From Blakeslea trispora (Eukaryota > Mucoromycota > Mucoromycetes > Mucorales > Choanephoraceae), in contig JAIWNE010000260.1 of the NCBI GenBank assembly GCA_025331445.1, forward strand, positions 1 through 13,844: a DNA stretch of 13,844 bases, read 5' to 3'. Position numbers and translations under genes: made by a program. The notes under the pieces are model-generated. The model was not told where the DNA came from. It saw nothing but the letters and a program-made list of their open reading frames with translations, and did not search any database. Positions 7,517 to 13,844 of this stretch are shown here, in pieces. Numbering within the stretch: position 1 is the first letter of the stretch; every line of letters begins with the position of its first letter.

Positions 7517-8054
7517 TTACATAATTTTATTTGGTAAATCAACAACGACAGTGATATCTGTGAAAGGTGTATTCAACATGTGAACTAGTGAATTCATTTT
7601 TTGTACTGGCAAAATTGAATAAGAACTAACATTTTCGTATTCACACCGAAAAGGACGCATATAAGGTCCAGTGTACTGAGATAAATCTTCTTTACCGGTA
7701 CGAGGATTCTTGAACCGTGGACGAAAGCAAAGTAGGTTCAAGTAGCATGTTTTGCCATTGCTATCAAGCAAACTGTGCCTGATGACAAAAAAAGTAATCG
7801 ACTGATCTAGCACGGAGAGCTCGGTAGTGTCTGTTATATTGAACCTTCCAAATCATCGTTTTCGAAATCATCCTGGCGAAAGGCATTGAAATCGATGCCA
7901 ACATTGCTTCTGTTAGTCTAGAACTGTAAGTGGATCCAAGCACATCAATCTTTTTTAATTTTTTAACATTGTTGATAACGACAATCGGTGTACTGTATTG
8001 TCTTCCGTAATATTCAGCCAAACATTGAAAGTGTTCTGGTTTCAAGGGATCTTA
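7517..8054 (-). pseudogene. C-terminal part of the Tnp2 transposase, cut off by the Merlin insertion
   Basis: On the minus strand, directly downstream of the Merlin end, the frame DPLKPEHFQCLAEYYG, VINNVKKLKKIDVLGSTYSS leads, after frameshifts near 7910 and 7846, into LDQSITFFVIRHSLLDSNGK, CYLNLLCFRPRFKNP, YSILPVQKMNSLVHML and VVVDLPNKIM, ending at TAA 7519-7517. The pattern of a GS-like turn, a beta-rich RHS segment and a SILPV-type motif near the end fits C-termini of fungal Tnp2-type proteins as I know them. It continues the piece at 11005-11147 across the element. It ends 80 bp from the stop of the accessory gene on the other strand. Confidence 0.6.
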
Positions 8055-8072
8055 GGGGCCTGTGCACACTGG
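8055..8072. repeat. Left terminal inverted repeat of the Merlin-like element
   Basis: GGGGCCTGTGCACACTGG is the exact reverse complement of 10987-11004. Weaker similarity (TTTGTG, then TGATAG versus TTGTAG) continues inward for about 20 bp. Confidence 0.9.
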
Positions 8073-8231
8073 TATTTTTTGTGCTTGTATGATAGAGATA
8101 AGTGTTAAAGTATTGTGAAACAACTCTGCCACTTTAGGAAGTCTAGTTTCGAGATAATCAACATCTTGTAAAAGTCACGTGACTAAATTAGGCTAAATTA
8201 ATTTGTAATTTTTCTTAATATTTAAATTATC

Positions 8232-8296
8232 TGTAGTATTATTGGTAGATCGTCAGTACGTAAGACAAAGGTCGCCTGTTCGACTCTTGCTTTTTG
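8232..8296 (+). other. tRNA-like segment, left subterminal region
   Basis: TTGGTAGATCGTCAGT resembles a tRNA D-arm with box A, and AAGGTCGCCTGTTCGACTC resembles the variable loop plus T-arm with box B (GTTCGANTC). The spacing between them is close to that of a real tRNA, and TTTTT follows at 8291-8295 like a Pol III stop. T-stem pairing is incomplete, so this is a tRNA relic or a SINE head rather than a working tRNA. Confidence 0.45.
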
Positions 8297-8643
8297 CAAA
8301 AAAAATTTTGAGATTTTAAAAAAAAACCTTTGCATCTGTCGAAGGGCATGAGCTGGTCACATAAGTCAAATGAGAGCTATCAAATTCACTTGGAGAAGGA
8401 AATAAATAGATAATGATGGACCGATTAGACTAAAAGGTTTAAGTGATGAGCATCAGGTTTCCAACATGAAATATAAAAATAAAGCGATGCAGAAAGAAAA
8501 CAATTAACTGATGGGTACAATGATTTTAATTACAAAAAAGGATAACAATTATACGGGAATAAGAATGTCAAACATGTCAAAACACAATAAGGCTTAAAGA
8601 AATTAAGAAAAATAATAATAAATTGCTATGAATTTTCCAAACA
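8297..8643. other. Non-coding left part of the Merlin-like element
   Basis: AT-rich, with A runs at 8300-8307 and 8319-8327; no open frame or repeat is supported. It leads into the promoter of the transposase. Confidence 0.5.
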
Positions 8644-8750
8644 TGACATCACCTATTACTTTAAATTCGATGATGACGTCTACACAGTTGACGTCAACGG
8701 CTTACTGACGTATTCTACTTTTATTATGTCACAAAAATTTCTATGAGTCA
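8644..8750 (+). promoter_or_regulatory. Cluster of bZIP (CRE/AP-1-type) sites upstream of the Merlin transposase
   Basis: Five related sites in 107 bp: TGACATCA (8644), TGACGTC (8674), the palindromic TGACGTCA (8689, inside GTTGACGTCAAC), TGACGTA (8706) and TGAGTCA (8744). CRE and AP-1/Gcn4 sites bind ATF/CREB and Gcn4/AP-1 bZIP factors, which act in stress and starvation responses in fungi. The cluster lies 170-275 bp upstream of the ATG and 100 bp or more before the TATA box, as expected for an upstream activating region. Confidence 0.55.
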
Positions 8751-8848
8751 TCAATTAAAAATCACATTGATCACTAATGACTTGAAATGTGACCGCTCAA
8801 TAGAAAATTTTGGACTGCCTTTTTATAAATTTTATTCTCAGAAAATAG

Positions 8849-8856
8849 TATAAATA
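8849..8856 (+). promoter_or_regulatory. TATA box of the Merlin transposase
   Basis: TATAAATA, followed by a CT-rich initiator region (8865-8900) and the ATG at 8920, 64 bp after the box. Confidence 0.65.
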
Positions 8857-8919
8857 GGAGAGTTTTTTCTTTTCTTTTTCTTTTCTTTATCTCTTTCTCA
8901 TTATATTCTATTTTTTCAA

Positions 8920-10698
8920 ATGAATTACTTTCGCAACTCTGTCTCTGGTCCCGAGGTTATTGATCTTATCTCAAGTTCGTCTTGCGAGGATGTTTTTATG
9001 TCATCTTCATCAGCCGCTTTGGACTGAAGAGGGATCGGAATACGTAGGTTCTGTTGGAACTCATGCTCGTTCTCTTGGTCGACCTGTTAGAGTAACTCGT
9101 GTGGTCTTCCTTCTCTTTTTTGTCGCCTCCTGGTTCCGTTTTCCAACATGAAATGGGTTCCCAGATGTCTGAGGTTGAGCTCGATGACGCCTTAAGCGAA
9201 GATCAGTTAGAAGAAGAGCCCAACGTCACCCTATCTGGACGAGAAATTCCTGTTCCCTTGGCCTGTTGAGGAGCTTCCTGAAGTAATTGCATTTGCAAGA
9301 CACCCTATTATCAAACCATTGCCCTATGAGGATCTTGTGCGTGACTTGCAAACCGAAACTGATATGGTTGAGTAAGTTTATTTAACATTACAACTACATA
9401 GTTCTAACTTTTGAGTAGATTTTTTGTTCGTCACCGCATTATTTACAACTTTAGTGATCTAGTTTATTGTCCATGGTGGCCGTAGGAAGATGATAACGGG
9501 GATGTTGTTGATGATGTATTAGTAAGCGAGCCCCAACGCATGAAGTTTGTCTGGAACCAGCGTTACGGTTGGGTTTGGCGTTGCCATAAAAACAGTTGCA
9601 AGTGTAACAAGTCTTCACCGCTCAGCCCTTCACCGAACGGTATTCTATGGTAGAAATATTCCAGTGCAACATCAATGCGAATCATCTTGCTCTGGCTTGT
9701 GTATAACGTTCCCCGACAAGCCATCTCTTTGTTGACTGGATTTGATCCCGAGATATTCGTCTTAACCATTAGGTACATGCTACAAGTCATGCAGCAAGAC
9801 TTTTTGTTAGTAAATCAAGTAGAGCCTCAGCTTGATATCGATCAAGTAAATTTATCAACAGTTCCTTTGACCGAAAGATGGCGTTTCAACCATCCCGATA
9901 AGATTGGTAAGTATTTTATTATTTTGTAGCAACTCTTTTTTGATACTTTTATTCTTTTAGGCGGTTATGATAGAGATGGCAACTCTATTATTGTAGAGAT
10001 AGATGAATCAAAGTTTGGCAAGCGAAAGTATCATCGGGGCAATCGTGTCGAAGGCGTTTGGGTTGTGGAGGTGTTGAGAGAACACAAGAGAGAAGAGTAT
10101 TTCTAATGACTGTTCCGCGTCGAGATGCTACCACTCTTAGAGCAGTCATAGAAACAAATGTAAACCAAGGATCAACAATCCATACTGACTTTTGGCGCGG
10201 TTACAATTTCATCAATGATTGGCGTCATATGATTCACCTCTCAGTAAATCACAGCGAAGGCTTCATCTCTGAGGATGGTGTACATACAAACACTATTGAA
10301 GTATGAATTTTAATTTAACTTAGGACCATCTTACTAACTTATTACCATAGGAACTTGGAACGCCATCAAGATAAGGGTCTTTCCACGAGAAAGAACCAGA
10401 AAGAACACCCTTGGATCTTGGCAGAGTTTATGTGGAGGCGCAAATATGCTTCAAATATTTATGCTGGGCTTCTAAAGTCATTGAGAGAAGTCCAGTTCTA
10501 TAGGTCAATTTGCAGCCTCCCATTCTCAACGAGGTGGACAACTTGGACGAAGACTCCGATTCAGAAGAAGACGACTCGTTCGAGGAGGAACTTCCCTTGG
10601 ATCTTGAGACAGAAGAGGTTCAAGAGTTAGACGAACTAGTTGTACCTTTTGTGGCGCTTAGAAGAAGCAGCAGAATAGCAGAACAAAATTTGTTGTAA
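8920..10698 (+). CDS. Merlin/IS1595-family DDE transposase, four exons, frameshifted
   Basis: Exons are about 8920-9371, 9419-9906, 9961-10302 and 10354-10698, with introns of 47, 54 and 51 nt. The N-terminal part is acidic (EDQLEEEPNVTL). Exon 2 has a Cys-rich zinc-ribbon-like region (VYCPWWP, then RCHKNSCKCNK) and a helical stretch. The DDE_Tnp_IS1595-type core follows: VEIDESKFGKRKYHRG (first D), TVPRRDATTLRAVI, STIHTDFWRGYNFI (second D), HLSVNHSEGF, and VHTNTIE joined to GTWNAIK across intron 3 (E). LAEFMWRRKYASNIYAGLL ends the core, and an acidic tail ends RRSSRIAEQNLL. In-frame TAG codons at 9483 and 9651 and frameshifts near 9008, 9100, 9255, 10065, 10354, 10415 and 10505 interrupt the gene. 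The triad is intact, so the break pattern may be sequencing error. The tail is unlike bacterial relatives. Confidence 0.75.
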
Positions 10699-10702
10699 TA
10701 AA
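10697..10702 (+). terminator. Polyadenylation signal of the Merlin transposase
   Basis: AATAAA overlaps the TAA stop by two bases and is followed by a T-rich stretch; a second AATAAA occurs at about 10727. Confidence 0.4.
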
Positions 10703-10772
10703 ATTCCTTTTTTTCTTATATGTCAAAATAAATTGTTACTTTTGCCTAAAAATCAGTAAATACTTAACTTGT

Positions 10773-10842
10773 AACCACCGTGTGTTGAACTGGCAACCTA
10801 ACGTTTTCAAGTTGTGGAGTATACCACCACACTAAACAAGCA
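10773..10842 (-). other. tRNA-like segment, right subterminal region
   Basis: On the minus strand TAGTGTGGTGGTAT resembles a D-arm/box A of Gln- or Glu-type tRNAs, CTTGAAAAC resembles an anticodon loop, and GGTTGCCAGTTCAAC resembles box B and the T-arm. Arm pairing is poor, so it is not a functional tRNA. It mirrors the tRNA-like segment at 8232: both lie 160-190 bp from the ends and both read inward. Confidence 0.4.
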
Positions 10843-10986
10843 AAATTTTAACTGCAACAAATGTTATTATATTCCCCCGTTTAAATTTTTAAATGGTCAG
10901 AACTCCGTCAATATTGATTACCATATTCGGAAACTTTCAGAATATAGGTTTTGAAGCTTCGGCTACAACATATCACAAATTTGGGC

Positions 10987-11004
10987 CCAGTGTGCACAGG
11001 CCCC
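10987..11004. repeat. Right terminal inverted repeat of the Merlin-like element
   Basis: CCAGTGTGCACAGGCCCC mirrors 8055-8072 without mismatch. One further C at 11005 is not matched on the left side and may belong to the flank or be a homopolymer error. Confidence 0.9.
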
Positions 11005-11147
11005 CTTTTAACCGGATTTCCACCTTTTTGTGAATACTTGATCATGTCCCCTAATGAATAAGGAATACCAGGTCCTATGATACCCTGATCTTGCAACAAA
11101 TCCTCACTTGTTTGAATGATATTGTTTGTTGTTATTTTCTGTAGTTT
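11005..11147 (-). pseudogene. Tnp2 transposase segment between the Merlin insertion and the 11148-11772 gap
   Basis: The minus-strand frame LQKITTNNIIQTSEDLLQDQ, GIIGPGIPYSLGDMIKYSQ, KGGNPVK runs directly to the right Merlin end and lines up with DPLKPEHFQ on the far side of the element. The first codon follows ACTACAG, a possible intron acceptor. I assign it to the transposase from position and continuity rather than from a recognised motif. Confidence 0.5.
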
Positions 11148-11772
11148 GGCTCATTTCGTAGTTGTTTGATGTATATGAAAGAAAAGTATTTCTAATAAAA
11201 AACAAATGAATATGATTGATACTCTAAATGTCTTGATTTAGTTGGATACTATCAATTGATTACCAGCATGGTGACACAACCCTCTTTTGGCACTACCATT
11301 CGAAAAAACTCTAAAACTTTAACTGATGCGATTGAGATAGGGCTGGAAAGCTATTGGTAGATTTCCAAATCTCGCAGTTATTGGTATATAACATTATGCC
11401 AACACTGTTAAGTTACAGGCAAAAGACAATTTTAACAAACAAAATATAGACCAAAAATGGTAAGAACGTATCACACTCTGTTTAAATTTGAAGCGGAAGT
11501 TTAGTTTTAGTCTAGTTTCTTTTGGCTTTTTTGTTTTCTCTTTTTTATGTATTAGTTTCTCTTTAATGTTGCATCTTCAAGAGGCATGACAAACCATAAA
11601 CTACGCGTAGTAAATCAACCATAAACTTGGTATGCATAGGCAGTAGAAAATAAACGTGATAATAATGTAAGCAAATATGTTAAGTTTTTTTTTTTGGTTT
11701 TTTATTCTAAATATTTTTTAATGATATTGATAAGTATATGTAGGTTAATAATAATAAAAGAAGAAAATACAA
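11148..11772. other. Unexplained 625-bp non-coding gap inside the Tnp2 gene
   Basis: No long frame is open on either strand. It contains a palindrome CTACGCGTAG (11601-11610) between two direct copies of AACCATAAACT (11592-11602 and 11617-11627), and a T run at 11687-11697. It could be a long intron (GTATTT donor side, CTACAG acceptor side on the minus strand), a decayed miniature insertion, or the boundary between two different Tnp2 copies. The upstream coding piece stops at TAG 11775-11773 before any GT donor, which argues against a simple intron. Confidence 0.4.
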
Positions 11773-13783
11773 CTAAGAAAGTTCATTGAAGGAGGTGATG
11801 CCAGCATCGTTAGAAAAGATAGTTGCTTGCATTTTGCGCATATAAGTTTTTTCAAAACCCATGCTTGTGATTTGTTTTTACATTTTTAAGAAAGAGGTTG
11901 TTTCTTTCAAAGTTGAAAGCCCAAAAGCAAGAGACTGAACCCCATTTACGCATGCAATCGCGGAGATGCAGCATAAAATGAAAGTTGGCGGGACAGATTC
12001 AGAGCCGTAGGCAAGTTCATATTTTTTGGCAAAGTCTAAGAGATGAGTGTGAACTACATCAATGTCGGAAATTTTTATAACACCAGAATCAAGGATTCGG
12101 AAAGCATGGATCAACTCCATCATGTGCATGTAAACAGAGGCATCAAGAGTGGGAGGACAAAGGAAGCATGGGCCAAAGAGGTCATAAAGTCTTGAATTGA
12201 CTGCTTTGACATATGGGAACCCAGTTTTTGTAATCTTTTCTGACATAGGATTGCCAGGAGCTTGGGGATTGAGATCCATATGATATTGCATGATCTTTTG
12301 AACCTTCAAATAACCATCTTCCGGCATCATTTTGATTAAAGCAGTTTTTGCAGCACCCAAGTACAGAACATGCATAGGCTCAATAGCCAACAAGTCGTAA
12401 GAAAAGTAAGGTAACTTGAAAAGCACCGAAAAACGAACACCACTTTCTTGCTCTTACTCTTTCTTTTCTTTGCCGTTTCAGCCTTCTTCCAAGCTCTTGA
12501 GCTAGCCCTTGTTTCTTCTCATTGGTTCTTCTTCTCCAACTGTCTCACAATTACAATTGCAATAATTTTTTTGGTTGCCAGTCCTGCAAAACGGGGAAAC
12601 TGCGTATGGCACAAGTGACAACCGAAATTACTGTTAAAGGACATACTACTTGCTAGCTTTTTTGTTGCTGGAAGATCCGAGCAGATTGTGGTCAAGCACG
12701 CCCTTACATTGTTCTTAACAACCGAGCCATCTTTCATCACCATCGTCATCTCTACACATTCGCAACACGAGCAACTCATCCACATGGCTTCAGGTAATGG
12801 TTGAACGCGGTAGTAGGAGGTTCTTTAGGACCAGGAATGACTCCTACGAGTATCATATTTTCTTGAGGTCACGGCCTTTGGCTTTAGGAAGGTTTTGAAT
12901 AGTGAGTTATATGCACCCTACACTATAATGAGCACTAAATGGACCAAACCAGTCAACGTTTAAAGTGAGGAGCAGGTTGTAGTTACCGAGGAAAGCGAAA
13001 GGAAGAGGGTCGTTTGGAAATGCCTTGAACTCAGCGAAACCAGTACCATCGTAAATGTCAAGCATGTAGCCAGGAACAGTCTCACGTCTTCTCCATTCGT
13101 TGATCTGGTCAGCAAAACCTTGGCGCAGAAAGAACTTTTTGAGTGTGGAAATGATTGAGCAGTATGGATACTCTTTTTGAGGCACAAGTCTTGCAACCTC
13201 TCTTGTGTAATCATAATCATATATTTGCCTGTACAGTATCTTTCGACTTATTTGGCTTGAATACTGCATTTTGTAAGTCTTATTGCAAACAATATCCTCG
13301 CCTCCAGGCTGGTTCTTTTGTTCGTAGAATGGTGACAGCTGGTACAAACATTATAGTACTTAATACCATCATTACTCAGTTTGAAAAGCTGGCTTCTTTT
13401 CAAGAACGTTGCCAATGTTCTTGGAAAGCGGAATACATCGTTTTGGATTTCCAACAAACTGTTAAGATCTTGCATGTATTTTTCGATCTGGTTGCGAGGA
13501 GTACTGTTGTTGAACATGTCAGTAACCAGCTGAAAGAGGATCTTGGAAGAAGGGCTTGAGGAAGTTTATCAGCTAAGTTGAGAAAAGAAACGAGTTGGTA
13601 TTAGACTACTTGTACTAAAACAGCTGTTATAGAATTACTTACATAGAAGATCAAATTCAGAAGGTGTAGCAGCTCAGGCTCAGGCTCGGACTCAGTTGAA
13701 GTTGAAGGCTCAGGCTCAGTTGCAGTTACTGGCTCAGGCTCAGTAGAAGCATTAACAGGCTCTTCAATTTCATCAATTTGCAT
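11773..13783 (-). CDS. Tnp2-family (CACTA/EnSpm-type) transposase, N-terminus and catalytic core, frameshifted
   Basis: Start MQIDEIEEPVNASTEPEP at 13783, an acidic Glu-Pro repeat, then a 70-nt intron (13573-13642). Later motifs appear in the order known for Tnp2 (Transposase_21) proteins: VCTSCHHS and DIVCNKTYKMQY (zinc-like), EYPYCSIISTLKKFFL, QGFADQINEWRRRE, MLDIYDGTGFAEF, LNVDWFGPFSAHYSVG (candidate first D), MILVGVIPGPKEP, ICSDLPATKKLA (second D) with FGCHLCHTQFPRF, SGVRFSVLFKLPYF, AIEPMHVLYLG, PANFHFMLHLRDCMRKWG, and FWAFNFERNNLFL (candidate E). The reading needs shifts near 13330, 12920, 12790, 12540, 12447, 11990 and 11880, and ends TAG at 11775. All key motifs survive, so the gene may be intact in the real genome. 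The C-terminal part continues at 11147 and 8054. A related group such as Plavaka is an alternative assignment. Confidence 0.75.
13655..13770 (-). repeat. Glu-Pro/Ser-Thr repeat coding stretch
   Basis: GGCTCAGGCTCAG-type units repeat in the plus strand and encode EPEP separated by VTAT, STST and ESE on the minus strand. It lies at the N-terminus of the Tnp2 gene and makes a flexible acidic segment. Unit number may vary between copies. Confidence 0.6.
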
Positions 13784-13844
13784 TGGATCTACTGAAGATA
13801 ATTTTATCAGTTCTTTCTCTTTATGCAGACATCACAGTTTAACA

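Larger units (their letters stand above)
8055..11004 (+). mobile_element. Merlin-like (IS1595-related) DNA transposon, 2950 bp
   Basis: Bounded by perfect 18-bp inverted repeats and carrying one multi-exon transposase of IS1595/Merlin type in the plus orientation. The minus-strand Tnp2 frame stops at one end and resumes at the other, which places it as a nested insertion. Merlin elements usually make 8-9 bp target duplications; here the flanks (GGATCTTA left, CTTTTAAC right) are only loosely alike, so the duplication is decayed, mis-sequenced or absent. Subterminal regions carry tRNA-like segments in mirror orientation. Confidence 0.8.
4818..13844. mobile_element. Putative CACTA/Tnp2-type DNA transposon, right end outside window
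   Basis: Inference joining four observations. CACTACGGGTAAAAGC at 4818 has the form of a CACTA-element terminus. Inverted TTTAACCGAC motifs cluster 50-260 bp inside it, as the subterminal repeats of En/Spm-type elements do. An accessory gene and a convergent Tnp2-family transposase follow. The transposase gene starts at 13783, so the opposite terminus would lie beyond 13844. A Merlin element (8055-11004) and perhaps another insert (11148-11772) interrupt it; without them the visible part is about 5.5 kb. The terminus call is the weakest link, because CACTAC occurs by chance several times in a window of this size. Confidence 0.4.

Noticed and set aside
8232..8296. Functional tRNA gene
   Set aside because: Box-like motifs are present but the T stem and anticodon stem do not pair well and no acceptor stem closes it.
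13155..13559. 134-codon plus-strand frame
   Set aside because: It is antisense to the Tnp2 zinc-like and FADQINEWR region, which has clear family motifs on the minus strand.
1..13844. CRISPR array, bacterial operon or phage region
   Set aside because: No regularly spaced identical repeats, Shine-Dalgarno sites or co-directional gene strings occur; introns, TATA boxes and AATAAA signals show eukaryotic DNA.

Overview
The window looks like transposon-dense, AT-rich nuclear DNA of a fungus. Short GT-AG introns of 47-70 nt, TATA boxes 60-70 bp upstream of ATGs and AATAAA signals after stops show it is eukaryotic. The transposon families (Tnp2/CACTA-like, Merlin/IS1595-like, zinc finger plus OTU protease) fit an early-diverging fungus, probably Mucoromycota; that placement is inference. 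No housekeeping gene, rRNA or CRISPR array is visible.

Region 1 (1-4328) is one giant inverted repeat: two arms of about 2.1 kb around a 67-nt loop at 2113-2179. Each arm carries a poly-T minisatellite, a two-exon gene (FAR1/WRKY-GCM1-like zinc finger joined directly to an OTU cysteine protease domain), a divergent intergenic region, and the first codons of a second gene with a C-x-C-x2-C-like N-terminus. The arms differ almost only by one- or two-base insertions and deletions, and each arm breaks the same gene at different places. That pattern fits long-read error on a folded-back molecule better than evolved divergence.

Region 2 (4243-5540) holds an open frame ending at 4491, a small hairpin, a possible CACTA-type terminus at 4818, and a block of TTTAACCGAC/GTCGGTTAAA hairpins (4870-5074) that resembles CACTA subterminal repeats.

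Region 3 (about 6250 to the window end) reads as one large Tnp2-type element. An accessory gene of four exons (6315-7436, plus strand) converges on a Tnp2 transposase on the minus strand whose pieces run 13783 to 11773, 11147 to 11005 and 8054 to 7517. A complete Merlin-like element (8055-11004), with perfect 18-bp terminal inverted repeats and its own multi-exon DDE transposase, sits inside the C-terminal part of the Tnp2 gene. A second gap of about 625 bp (11148-11772) also splits that gene.

Across the window, conserved protein motifs are intact but cut by single-base frameshifts. Either the assembly is unpolished or these are decaying elements; the palindrome argues that raw sequencing error contributes strongly.
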